Source: Ashinkailepas kermadecensis
Lineage: Eukaryota; Arthropoda; Thecostraca; Neolepadidae
Assembly (NCBI GenBank): GCA_034440615.1
Contig: JAOTOM010004015.1
Location: forward strand, 1 to 64,000
Direction: 5' to 3'
Length of the DNA: 64,000 bases
The translations under genes were made by a program, and so were the position numbers. The stretch's first letter is position 1. Each line of letters opens with the position of its first letter. Shown here piece after piece: positions 38,096 to 50,139 of this stretch. The notes under the pieces are model-generated. The model was not told the origin of the DNA. It ran no database searches and was given only the letters and a program-made list of their open reading frames with translations.

Positions 38096-40682
38096 GGGGA
38101 GAGGGGCGGATATTCAAGGAGATTCATGTTGAGGTTCGTATATTGGCCTATGTGAACCCTGGTGACTACATTACCAGTCCAAAGTACTGACGTAAGGTAC
38201 ACTTCGGGATCTCCCTGATCAGCGCTTTTTAACGGTGTTCTGCATTTACACTAGCTTGGATAATTCGAAAGCTAGCTGGGGGCTTTCAAGCTCACATTTA
38301 TGAAAGATGTATGTTAGATGGAGGCTCTCCTATGGCATGGCGAAAGTGGATTTTCCAGCCGGCCCGGTGAATATTAAAATAGGCCCTGTCGTGGAGTTTG
38401 TTTTTGTTGATCCGCACTTATTTTCATTCCTGTGTTTATCAGGGCACCCGGGAATGTTTGAAGCGATAATGCGAAGAAAAACGACGAAACCGTTTTCCAA
38501 TGGAACAAAATAAAGTGAAAGAAATGTGAGGCCTGTCAGGTTTTCCTGGGATGTGGGCTGGATGGTCTCTGCGAAACCATTCTTGCATACAATCGCACCC
38601 CGAATACAAAAGAGAGTTACGCCCTTTACCTCTAAGACGTCAGCTCTGGGGATCCAATAGGCGAGGGTAGCGGTACTTGCCGTTCCACTCTATATTATCT
38701 TCTCAGCAAACAGTGCATAGCTATGATCATGCGGGCGAACAGCAATAACCCGATTTTTCAAATGGCTACGACATCCTTTGAAACAAAATCCCGATACTGT
38801 GTAAATTAGATATTGTTCGAAAAAGGTATGTAATATATAAATAAAATGAAGAGTAGCTATGCTGAAATGAAACAGCAATGTTGGAAATCACACCAAGTAA
38901 AACATCAATCAAATGAAATGTTGCCCTGCGCGAAGGAACAGGGCGTCACCGCATTCCTTTTCATCTGTTAAAATTAATTTTAAAAATCCAACTGATTCCT
39001 CTTCCTTCATCATGTAACTGAGACGCCTGAAGCACCGTATCAGAGTCGCAATATTTGATCGTTAGCCAACGCCAGCCACAGCTCCACCTTCCAACAGCCG
39101 CAATCACAGGTGTGCCGCCTGCGTGACCAGTAAATCACCGCCCGTGTGACAAGTGCATCACGGCCAGGACGCCATCACACCGTAACCGCAGAAACTGACA
39201 CCCACCGCCGGCCAGCCACAACCGCCTCATGTCCGGTGGCGCCCGAGAACCACCTCAGGCGTGACGGCCACGCCCCGCGGAGCTGACAGCTGCCAATAAC
39301 TGCCGGACGACCTCCTGGGCGGCGCCTCGCAGCGCGGACTCCCGCGCAGAACGTCACTGGTGCAGAACGCGCGCACGCCATCCTTCCATGTGCGTCAAAG
39401 CGGCCGGCGGCAGACTCGGACGTGCGCAGTAGTAGCAGTGCCACTAGGCAACTGGCAGAGTAGTGGACGGTCAGTGTGAATCTCGAGGTGGAGTGGACCG
39501 CTTCGATCAGCATTGTGGTCCTCGATGGCCCATTTGCAAATAGATGGCGAATAATGTGATTCGGAATCGGTGGTGCATCATTTCCCCCCATTTGTTCAAT
39601 CGGAATCTACCACAGAGGTATCGTAGGTGCGCACCGGGATGTGTCGAAGAAGGAAGGGGCAAATCGATGATGACGGGCGGTGCTAGTTTTGATGCAGGGT
39701 AGCTCTGACAATCGACAAACACAAAGTGCTGGCTTCAATGAGGAGACAATTGTCGGCTTCGTTCTTGGCGTGCGCTGTTCTGAAGTCACGACCTTCAGTG
39801 GTGCGGGGAGCGTCACGACTCCTTGTGACCATGGGCGCAGTAAACATTCCAGCTTGCGATCATGGACACAGTGAACATTCGGGAAGTGAGCGTAGGCCAA
39901 TAGTTCGTGCTTTGTATCACCTTAAATATCCGTTCCATAACTAGAGTTGGCGCACCCAACGACTTCGAAGAAACCAGAAGGCATCGGATGACTTTCCTAA
40001 TTTTAGTATCGCAATTGCAGGTGCTTCTGCGCGGAGTTCATAAGACCATTGCATTTAAGTCCGGAAATGAATTTCCTCCGTAATAAATTTGATGAAGATC
40101 ACCCTTAGTGTTTCAGTGATAGACTCACCATGGACAAATCTAAGAAGATTCTGAGACAAAAATTATGAGGTGGCAAGAGAATGCTTCCTCCCTCTACTTA
40201 ATATTATTATCTGCAATGTTATCCATATGTTTTATTACACCTCGATATCACAAACATAGGAAAACGGAAAACTGTGTGTCGGGGTTAGGGGGGTGGGGAG
40301 GGGGAGGACTAGCACAAATGTTATACCTACCCTGTTACTCTCTCAGTAACAAAATGGAGGAGCCATTTGCCGCATACACACACCCCTTCGTTCGCCCATG
40401 TCACGACTTATCGATAAATCAACGTTGTCAATCAATCAATCGACCATCTCTTACATCACTGATTGGTGGAAATATATTCAGTAATAGGTTCAGGTGCATG
40501 ACGTCGATAAAATAAAACAACAACTTTGGTGCAAAAGGTCCATTTCCCAGGCGTCACCCCTATATGTCAAACATGCTAACTAGAGATCACTGCCCCTTCC
40601 CCAGCCATGATGCCCCTTCTGCATGCCTTTAACATAGCTGGAAGGGGCAAAGTCTGTGTGGTTCCAACGGTACACCTACTCC
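38096..40682. other. No recognisable gene
   Basis: Contains G-rich and A-rich unique-looking sequence. A 138-codon minus-strand frame at 39175-39591 has no motif. Nothing is supported. Confidence 0.45.
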
Positions 40683-41388
40683 CTCTCTCCTTCACTTTCC
40701 CCTCTCCCTCCCCCCTGACCCAAATCGGCAACTGGCTTACAAGGCCAGTGAACATTTCCCAAGGAATGGCCTTACGATTGGCATATCTCCGCATATTCGA
40801 GGTTTACTGGGATGCGGTTACTGTAAATACGTTATTTTGTGGTAAAGCAGTATTGCCATTGGTGGTTCCGGGTCGTTAATGATGTATTCCAGTGACCTTA
40901 ATCCTGAGCTCGTTTAAGAAAAAATTATCTCACCATCAACATTACCATTACCACTACAAGCAGGATAGGGCGTCATTAGGGTCGCTGGAAGAGTTATGGG
41001 GTCATGGGGTGGGCTAAGGGGTTTCCGTGTTTCGGATACAACTGGCGAGCCGGTTGTACAGCCGCGCGGTTTTGGCAGCACGTGAAGACCGCGCGGCGAT
41101 CTCAATGCCTCCAGTTTTCGCCAAAGTGCTTGAATTCCTGAACCGCGTAAGAATATTTCAACAGTTCAACACGGTGTGCTCAAGTTCGAGAAGCGACACC
41201 GAAGCACGACAACATCAACAATAGCCTGCAATGCGGTACATGGATTAAAACAAACAAAATATAATTCAGTCGACATTGGCTGCATGCAATCTTGCGGAAA
41301 TCGGATTATTCCGTTGCGTATGGTGTGCATGCCTCCAACGTACATACGCTGTGCCCGAATTTTCATTTAGCGTGGAAACCGCGCTGTG
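40683..41388 (-). repeat. Dispersed repeat R2, minus copy
   Basis: Inverted counterpart of 37337-38095. The two copies lie about 2.6 kb apart as a large, imperfect inverted pair. Confidence 0.8.
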
Positions 41389-41394
41389 TTAAGC

Positions 41395-41705
41395 AGTGGC
41401 GTCGCCACGAAATTCTTCCAGGGGGGCAATGCTGGAAGGGGCCTCCATTTTTTAGGCTCTTTGCATGGTTCAAGAATGGGAAACATTTCATTATTTCATT
41501 TCATTTCATATGTATGTCTTGTTTGTTCTTGGCATGGTGCATCATTTACGCAAAACCCAATAGCAATAATCTTTATTTTTTTTCGCTGAGAACTGAGCCA
41601 TGCCAGGGTATAAATAAGTAAATGTGGATAAATACCTAAGTGCCAAAACAAACCAATGTCCTAATGCTTTCTCGACCAGAAGAATCTTCCCGTTGGCATA
41701 TAGTG
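41395..41705 (+). repeat. Dispersed repeat R3, copy 1
   Basis: Matched in direct orientation by 61600-61932. Shared blocks include GGCGTCGCCACGAAATTCTT, CTTGGCATGGTGCATCATTT, CGCTGAGAACTGAGCCAT and AGAAGAATCTTCCCG. The leading GTCGCCAC block also ends other G-rich repeats here, for example near 53625. Confidence 0.8.
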
Positions 41706-42450
41706 TAAGGAAGCTTACATTTTTTCGGCCTGCGATTTTCAACATTTTTCCCATCCGACCAAGCCGCCAGACGCCCGGCCAGATCTCTGCCACCTTTCCC
41801 TCCCCTCTCATAATGCCTTCAAACACCGCCGGACCGATCCTCGGTACGTGTCTTCTTCAAAGGCGAAATGACATAAACAGCGCCATCAGCGCCATTAGCT
41901 GGACGAAAACAACCGAAGGGTTCCCGGCCAGCTGTGAGCCAGTCCCGGTGAAAACCTCCCCAGGCGGCTTCGCCACGCACACTGCCTAAGGGGACGAAAA
42001 AAAAAGCACTCCCACCAATCAAGAGGCAGACCCCAATCCGGAGCCCTGGGAGTGGCTGAAAATTAAAAAAGGCGGAGCAAAGGAATTGAGGAAAATTTGG
42101 CAGTCAGAAAGAAGGGCACAGAAGGAGGAGGAGAAGGATCTCTCTCGGATCTCGCTCTCGGACGGTCTCTCTCGCTCAAGATCTTTCTATCACTCTCACG
42201 GACTTTCACACTCACTTAAATGGAGGCAGACGTAAATTGAAGTGCCGGGAGGCGCAGAGTGACGACGGCTGGAGGGCGACGACCGTCGGGCATGTGAGTG
42301 TCATACATCTGACATGTTTTCCTCTTTTCCAAACCTTTCCGAACCAACCTAATTTATATCACCCAGCTTCTGTCTCCTTCACTTCATTCATTTACTGAAA
42401 GGGGCGACCTGTTTTATGGGAGGGACCAAATAGGATAAATTCAGGGTGGG
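41706..42450. other. No recognisable gene
   Basis: CT-rich stretches at 42130-42215 (CTCTCTCGGATCTCGCTCTC) and a 121-codon frame at 41624-41989 without motif. A 5' untranslated region or promoter is possible but no coding exon was found. Confidence 0.35.
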
Positions 42451-43437
42451 GAGGGAGTGTGTCGCGGAGGGAGTGTGTCACGGAGGGAGTGTGTCGCGGA
42501 GGGAGTGTGTCGCGGAGGAAGTGTGTCGCGGATGGAGTGTGTCTCGGAGGGAGTGTGTCGCGGAGGAAGTGTGTCGCGGATGGAGTGTGTCACGGATGGA
42601 GTGTGTCACGGAGGGAGTGTGTCTCGGAGGGAGTGTGTCGCGGAGGAAGTGTGTCGCGGATGGAGTGTGTCACGGAGGGAGTGTGTCTCGGAGGGAGTGT
42701 GACGCGGAGGAAGTGTGTCGCGGAGGAAGTGTGTCGCGGATGGAGTGTGTCACGGAGGGAGTGTGTCACGGAGGGAGTGTGTCACGGAGGGAGAGTGAGT
42801 CGCGGAGGGAGTGTGACGCGGAGGAAGTGTGTCGCGGATGGAGTGTGTTACGGAGGGAGTGTGTCTCGGAGGGAGTGTGACGCGGAGGAAGTGTGTCGCG
42901 GAGGAAGTGTGTCGCGGATGGAGTGTGTCACGGAGGGAGTGTGTCTCGGAGGGAGTGTGTCGCGGAGGAAGTGTGTCGCGGATGGAGTGTGTCACGGAGG
43001 GAGTGTGTCTCGGAGGAAGTGTGACGCGGAGGAAGTGTGTCGCGGAGGAAGTGTGTCGCGGATGGAGTGTGTCACGGAGGGAGTGTGTCACCGAGGGAGT
43101 GTGTCACGGAGGGAGAGTGAGTCGCGGAGGGAGTGTAACGCGGAGGAAGTGTGTCGCGGATGGAGTGTGTCACGGAGGGAGTGTGTCTCGGAGGGAGTGT
43201 GTCGCGGAGGAAGTGTGTCGCGGATGGAGTGTGTCACGGAGGGAGTGTGTCTCGGAGGGAGTGTGACGCGGAGGAAGTGTGTCGCGGAGGAAGTGTGTCG
43301 CGGATGGAGTGTGTCACGGAGGGAGTGTGTCTCGGAGGGAGTGTGACGCGGAGGAAGTGTGTCACGGAGGGAGTGTGTCACGGAGGGAGTGTGTCGCGGA
43401 GGGAGTGTGTCACGGAGGGAGTGTGTCGCGGAGGGAG
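42451..43437 (+). repeat. 16-bp minisatellite, ~61 copies
   Basis: Units of 16 bases, consensus GAGTGTGTCGCGGAGG, in one unbroken array. Variation is confined to a few positions: C, A or T before CGG; G, A or T after GGA; and occasional GTGAC for GTGTC. From about 42640 to 43350 the variants recur in the same order, so multi-unit higher-order repeats exist. Because 16 is not a multiple of 3, all three plus frames are open and read the same 16-residue cycle (295-codon frame). Not a gene. Confidence 0.95.
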
Positions 43438-45084
43438 GATTGAGATGGCGAGTAGTGTGTGTGTGTAAGAAACTTTAAATATATTAGATTAATGATATAA
43501 ATCATTTGGCAGCAGTCGGCAGTAATGGACGGGAACAGCGGCGGAGCAGGAACAATAATGCCATATAAAGTACATCCCTATATAAGCGAGGAGTCGACCT
43601 GCCAGCCGTCCTCTCATGGACTAAACGTTCCCGGGTCAGGGTAATGAGTGTGAAAGCCAGTTTTTAACTTGACTAGAATATTAATGTTGTTTATATAAAT
43701 ATATATGATATGCGTTTGGAGGATGTCCAATTGCGAGAAGGGGTGCGATGACCGTGTACTTTGGGGGCATTAAGCACATGTTCTGGTTCTTTGACTGCAA
43801 AAGCCCGCTGGCTTCTGTGATCCAGTAGCGCAGCTGGGGGCGGGCAAAGTATGCAAGGTCGGATGGGCTGTCGAGCCCCACCTTGCGTCCGTCGAGTTTG
43901 GCGCCAAACACTAGGTTAAAGCAAAACACTGCAAGGTCGTGAGTCCGCCCCCCGTTCGCTATACGTTTCGGCACGGAACCGTGTAGCCTTCGGGGCGGGG
44001 GGAAGGTCGGACGGATTTGGCGTGCCATAAGCCCCGAGGCTGAAAGGGTAGGGCAGGCTAGGTTATAAAGACGGCCAGGGGACGCGCCCAACGTGGTAGG
44101 GATCCGTGCCCGCTCGTGAGCACGTTCACCTGGTCGCACAGTATCAGTATACGGCGGATAAGGCCCGGCGCGGCACCGACCTTTCATTAAAAACTAGGGT
44201 ATGTCAGTCAAAGATACCAGAGCACTTGTATAAGCCCTCGGAGCCAGTACGATGAGCCCCCCTCGTAGCATTAAGCCTTCATCCAGGCGAGGAACACTGT
44301 CAACAATGGCGAGGCCAGCTATGATGGCAGTGGAAGATTTACATATTCGGCCAGCCTACCTTCAAAAATAGAGCAATGATCCGTCGATATATGTGTTTGT
44401 GTACCGCTGAGAGGGGAGGGGGGAGCAAAATTTGGGCACCAAGTATTTCATTAATTAATAAGGATAGAATGAATGAGACGAGCGAATGTGAAGTGAATGA
44501 GGAGAATGAATGTGCTTTAGGTAGCTTTAAGGACCAGCGGAAGCCACTTGGGGCTCAATCACAGGCACCTATTTCGTGCGGTACATTGTACAAAATTATA
44601 CTACTATTAGCATCCAAAAGTCCCATCTAGGAACATTTCATTGTAACCAAGGGCAAATTGCCTTATCATTACTTTTCTAAATACAACGTAATCTTTCTAA
44701 TTTGGCTAGACGCACTCATTTACCTATATGGTGTTCCCAAAACTTTGACTCGCACACATATAAATTCGTGTTAGGGACGGTAGCTCAAACATCATCAAGC
44801 CGGCTGGGGTTTGGGGAATGTGTGGTGGAGGTGGCGGGGAAACACAGCACAACGCACCCCCCGACAAAGGCACAATCAGCAAAGGAGATAATTAGCCCAG
44901 TCTAAAATCAAGAGTCAGCCCAAGGGAGATACTTCTCACACACTCATCAGCTCTCCCACTTCACACGACTCACACACGCAGCTCCCCCTTTACACACCCC
45001 TCACCAGCCACACCCGCCAAACCGCCGAAGCCACCACCCCCACACCCCACCGACGGCAGAGCCGCCACCCCTACAATAGATTCC
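43438..45084. other. No supported gene; unassigned 168-codon frame
   Basis: The minus-strand frame 43681-44187 is open for 168 codons, mostly GC-rich in an AT-rich setting, but shows no signal peptide, domain or splice partner I recognise. A decayed mobile element is as likely as a gene. A C-rich stretch (44980-45065) is low complexity. Confidence 0.3.
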
Positions 45085-46266
45085 AGCGAGCTGGCGGGGC
45101 TGGTGCTGAACATATCTTAAAGATATCTCCCATTGATCAACCCACTTCCAAGTCCACCAAGTCTAACTGAATATAGCTAGATTCACCACTACTGTTAGTC
45201 ACTCCCACCAGCTTGAAGTCATAAGTAAGCTTAAACGATCATTTCTCAGTCCTAGGACGATAACTTCACGGAAGTGACAACGAAAATTGGATTGAATTGG
45301 CTTCGTTATCGCCATCTTAGGGATTTATTTATTTTTGTAACATTTGGTGCTGGCTGTAAGGCACCTGTCACACAAGCTAAAATAATAAATCCTCAGCGAA
45401 TAATTTCATGGCAAGAACAACCATTGAACAACAGTGCATAAATGACAATGCAACAATATAACAATGGCAATGCAGAAATGTTGCAAAACTTTGAAATTCC
45501 ACGCCGTCACGCCCATGGTTTTCGCTGTGCTGCACCGTTTTGTAAATGACGTCGGTGAGAAGGCATTGAAGCTGGAAAGCTCCAATCATGCAGGCTGTAA
45601 TTACAAGACAAGTTTGTAGGAAGAAAATGCATTTATAAACATCATTCCTCCCAATTTGTATGGGGCATCGGTGTTGTTTTGTTTCCTTGTGAGGGGGAAT
45701 TTGCGCCCTCAATGTTGGCTTTGCCCCATGTTTCTTAAAATTATTGTGAGACCAGTGGCGTACCTATATTTGCGTCAAGGGGGATGGTGGGAAACGTATT
45801 TGGAGGGGTCCACCTACCCAATTAAAAAGTCCTCGGATTTGGACCACTATTTTGTGGAGGGGGACCTTTTAAAATAAAATAATTAGTGATCAACTGAACT
45901 GTCATATGGAGGGGCCTAATCTACCACTATCGCTTCTGATTCGTCGGATTTCAACCCTAACTCCCCAACCTGTTATAATGTCTTCTTTTGATATCCCTTG
46001 ATAAGTCACCTTACACTGTAATACACCTATGCAAATCACTTTGAAATGTAAAATTTTCCAATTTCAGACATTCCAGTTCATAGCGCCCGGTCGCCACGAC
46101 GCCAACGTTCGTGCACATGCACACCCATCGTGCGCATTTGGCGCATTCGCCACACTTCGTGCGATGCTACGGTTTCTGCTAGGCCTGCTACATTTTGCTA
46201 ATTGCTGCCACATGATAGACTTGCGCCATATTTGACGTGATGGAATGCTTCGTATGGACGTTCGCT

Positions 46267-46803
46267 GGTGCCGTCCACCATATCTCGAACATGGCCTAAC
46301 ACCCTCCTGTCACATATTTTGATGAAAGTTTACATGCAGGGTTATCCGAGGCCCTAAAACGATTTCTGAGCTTTTTAGCTCAATCGGAGCAGCGGTTCAC
46401 GAGTAATTGCCTGCGGCATTTTTCTGAGTTCGCACTGAAGGTCAAACTTCCAGAGCCAATATCTTAGTGGTATATAGAGATACATAACGAAAATTATATA
46501 TCGTTGGAATCGCAATGAGATTATCGTTCGATTCCTGAAGTCAGTTTTTTATTTGGGCAAATTTTGAACATATGACCCAGTGACCTCGGATAACGTGACC
46601 TGTGGTGACAATGGTGATAGTACAATGATATTGATATAATTATTTATGTAGAACGAAAGCCTCATGATTTATCTTTCTGATGAAAAAATAAAAATCATGT
46701 ATATTAAGCGCCTAATACCAGTTTCTGTAACAAATATTGCCTGACTTATGCGAAAAATGCCGCTTAAGTAGGCCTGCTGTTCAGTAAGCTTTGTTTTCCG
46801 GTT
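46267..46803 (+). repeat. Left terminal inverted repeat
   Basis: Pairs with 48822-49364. It includes GAAGGTCAAACTTC and the inner end CAGTAAGCTTTGT. Confidence 0.85.
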
Positions 46804-47386
46804 CTTCGAAAGAGTAGTGTGCTACGGATGTGTTTGGCAAATTTGGTAAGCCTCTTAATCTTATTTCCAAAACTAAACTCACATTTAGACCAGGCTGGGA
46901 TACGATTAAATGTCAGATGTGCAACATTACCTGATGCACACCGGTAAGTACGCACGGGCTTCAGAGGACAGTGGACGTTCGGCAGTCGACACCCACGCAG
47001 ACGCCAGTTGGTACGAAACGGGATAGCGTTATCTGTGAACTTCGATCCCAGTTTACGCTGCCTTGTCGTTTATCCCCGCTGTCTAGGGGGAGGGGGGGGG
47101 GAGGGTCTAGTTACGCCGCGTAAACCGACCGGGCTGACTCGAGCGGAGCGATAAGATAAGGGATCCCCTCATGAAACCGTGAGGGTGGAATCGGAATCTT
47201 GTGCTCAGTCGACGCCAGGCACGAGGTGAAGAGGTCTGGTTCTTAACAAAGTGAAACGGTGCTGGATTATCCTGGTATTTCACAAGGCCGGAGCAATGGT
47301 ACGGCGCTGCTGTTCTGATTCGTATAAGTGCCATAAATCTCATAACTAAAGGTGTGAGGCCACCATCTGAGTAACTGGTCGAACTG

Positions 47387-48132
47387 GTGAATGACAGTCG
47401 AATTCAGAAGGACGTTTTCCTGTGCACGAATTGCATTGGAAGGTTGCTTAAGGATCCTAAAAGTCTACCATTGCAAGAGCTATCGGCTCAAGGGTTTCAC
47501 TGGGATGCTTCTCAGTGCACACTGCATCCGTTTGTTGTGCACTGGCGGGAAGAGGACAAGCCTGTCCACAAGAACTATTGTTTCGTTTCCGATAGGACGA
47601 AACATGACACGGCGATGGTTTACGCCTTCCAGAGGAAACTTATCCCAGAGATCCGTTCGCATGTCCCAAGTCTCAAAAAGGTGCGCTATTTCAGCGATGG
47701 GTGCGCTGCCCAATACAAGAATAGATATAACTTCTCTAACGTGTGTTGTCATGACGTCGACTTTGGCATACCATGTGAGTGGCACTTCTTTGCGACATCG
47801 CACGGAAAGGGCGCATGCGATGGGATCGGCGGGACAGCGAAAAGGGCTGCGTATCAAGAGAGCCTGCGACGGCCTGCCTCCGATCCGATCACGACTGCGG
47901 AAGCTTTGTTCCTGTACCTTGATGTGAAGTTGTCAGCTCTGTCAAGTTCGTCTTTGTCAGCTCTCAGGAAGTGAAAGAAGCAGAGTCTTATCTCCGACAG
48001 CGATTCTCGAGAGCAGTTGCGGTGAAAGGTACACAGCGGTTCCACAGATTCTCGCCCTCAGACCTCACGTCCATCGCGGTGCACGAACTCTCCAGTGACC
48101 CGGGACGTGTCGTGAGGGTGAGCAAGAAGTGA
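47387..48132 (+). pseudogene. Transposase-like protein remnant, one frameshift
   Basis: The first frame (47387-47974, 195 codons) contains CTLHPFVVHW (44-53), NYCFVSDRTKHDT (63-75), YFSDGCAAQYKNRYNF (101-116) and EWHFFATSHGKGACDGIGGT (131-150). This series recurs in many uncharacterised invertebrate proteins that I take to be transposases of a DD[E/D]-type family. Asp69, Asp104 and Asp145 are candidate catalytic residues. Near 47945 the reading moves by one frame: from 47947 it continues as FVFVSSQEVKEAESYL to a stop at 48130-48132, giving a plausible carboxy terminus. An 11-base direct duplication (TTGTCAGCTCT) marks the shift. The amino terminus is not visible, so the gene is broken at both ends. 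Confidence 0.7.
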
Positions 48133-48821
48133 AGTGCTATGAGAAACGCTATCCCTCTGGACCGTACATGTGCAATGGTGCATACGTATGCACTATGCAA
48201 TGAATAACAAAATCGCTCATTTGCCAACATATGTGTGTGCGTGTGTGAGCAGGAAAAAGTATTAGGACTACAAGCGTAATTGGGCGTCTCTGCCTCTGGT
48301 TTTTATGCTATTAAGAAACGAAATAAACTAGTGCGTCACAATGCCATTGTCCTATGAATTCTGTAGATTTTTGGTGGTTGCGTAGCATGTACAAAGTGTG
48401 ACAAGTTCACATATCTCAATATGTTTATGAAATATAGTTCTGCTTAGTGAACTATGCAAGAAATGAGCATGTTTGTGTTCGATTTAATTACGTCGCCAAT
48501 CTGATGATTTGCAAAAACTGCATCTCCTCGTTGTTTCCCCGAACTGACCCAGAATACAGCGTCAATATTTGATCTCTCATGCGTTTATGCAGCGAATTTG
48601 CGGTCATAGTGTTCATGCCTAGCTTTCTGAAGCGGACACAAACTTAGGAAAATGGCAACCATTCATCCCCTATGCGTAATATCTTTAAACGATGTTTGCT
48701 GTTGGCTATATCAGCCATGCTTAGTCAAAATATGTCTGTGCTGGATATGAGAAGCAAGTGACTTAGCAACATATGTAAAATGTCTCGGTACCATACTTGG
48801 TATTGTACGCTTCAGAGGCAC
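48133..48821. other. Non-coding interior of the 3.1-kb transposon
   Basis: No frame or repeat is recognised between the transposase remnant and the right inverted repeat. Confidence 0.5.
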
Positions 48822-49364
48822 CGGTGAGACAAAGCTTACTGAATAGCCAGCCAATTTAGGCGTCTTTTTTCGCATAGGTCAGTCAATATTTGTTACAGAA
48901 ACTGGTATTAGGCGTCTAATATACATTATTTTTATTTTTTTCATCAGAAAGATAAATGATTAGGCTTTTTCGTTTTATATAAATAATTATATCAATATCG
49001 TTGTACTAGGGGTCACCACAGGTCACTTTACCAGAGGTCATGGGTCATATTTTCAAAATGTTCACAAAACCAAAAACTGACCACAGAAATCGAAAGACGA
49101 GCTCATTGCGATTCCAACGATATATAATGTTTTATAATTTATATCTACATTACACTAAGATATCGGCTTTCGAAGTTTGACCTTCAGTGCGAACCTAGAA
49201 AAACGCCGCAGGCTATAATTCGTGAACCGCTACTCCGATTGAGCTCAAACGCTCAGCAATCGTTTCAGGGCCTCAGATAACCATGTATACCAATTTTCAT
49301 CAACATCTGTGACATGAGGGTGTTAATTTTGAAAATTCGTGTTCGAGATATGGTGGACGGCACC
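48822..49364 (-). repeat. Right terminal inverted repeat
   Basis: Reverse-complement partner of the left repeat. Similarity ends abruptly just inside the AAAGCTTACTG block. Confidence 0.85.
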
Positions 49365-49479
49365 CGCTGCGAAAATTCGATTAACGAAATCCGATTATTA
49401 GTTCCCTATTTCCAACATTTTATGGTGTTTAAGAAATGCGGAAACCCGCTGAGCTTTGATGCACCTCATATCTTGGATT

Positions 49480-50135
49480 AAATATGCTCCCAGATTGGCT
49501 ACCGGACCAACGCCCGGCCTCAGTGTTCTTCTCGTGTTTTTGGACCCGTTTCATCTTTCTTCGTCTACGGATGTCTTAGGGCTTCAATCCTTTTTTGTTA
49601 GGAGCCCAACATATTTTCGAAACCCCTGCTCGTTTTAGGATTGTGTTGCTTTTTTGTGCACCGATGATTTTGTTTAGGTGTCTGGGCGCTTTCAAAGATC
49701 CCGATGTGCTTATTTAGTGCTCGGTCTTTTTGTTCGTCTTGGGACCATGCTGCCTTTTGCGGCCCCAGCCTCTTTTTCAGGCCCTTGTGCAGTCGCATGG
49801 CCCCTGTGTGCCTTGAAAGCTTCAGGTTTATTTTTTAGAACTCCCGGTATGTTTATTTAAGGCTGCAACGCATGTTTTAAGGCCCTGTCGCTTTTTGCGA
49901 GACTGTGCGCTTTGGAGGGCCAGTTGCACTTTCTGCACCCGTTGTGCTCTTAGGGTCTCGCTGTTTATTTGGGGCTTCTGACGCACATTTGTGGGGCCCG
50001 AGTGCAATTTTGTGGCTTCGGTGCGATTTGTCTGGGTCCCAGCGCGACTTATCGCGCCCAGGCGCGTGGTTCCGGGGACCCAACGCTAGTTTCCTGGGCT
50101 CGACGCGATTTTTATGGATCTGTTCTGAATTTTCT
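49480..50135 (+). repeat. Field 3 of degenerate ~21-bp tandem repeat
   Basis: Units of 20-22 bases, here ending in a GGG(C/T)CC-like block followed by an ACGCGATTTTT-like block. From 49970 to 50120 consecutive units measure 22, 21, 20, 20, 21, 21 and 20. The consensus differs from fields 1, 2 and 5 but length and GGSCC anchor are the same. The field is inside duplication A and recurs in copy B. Confidence 0.75.
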
Positions 50136-50139
50136 TTAA

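Larger units (their letters stand above)
46267..49364. mobile_element. 3,098-bp DNA transposon with ~540-bp TIRs
   Basis: The ends are exact inverted copies (GGTGCCGTCCACCATATCTC), and the inverted repeats extend for about 540 bases (46267-46803 and 48822-49364), diverged by roughly 15-20%. It is flanked by CGCT on both sides (46263-46266, 49365-49368). The empty site with a single CGCT is present in copy B at 63138-63141, proving insertion and fixing the borders. The interior encodes a transposase-like remnant. A 4-bp duplication is known for Sola and Academ groups; assignment is unresolved. Confidence 0.9.

Noticed and set aside
42459..43346. 295-codon Cys/Arg-rich frame
   Set aside because: Translation of the 16-bp minisatellite; the other two frames give the same peptide cycle.
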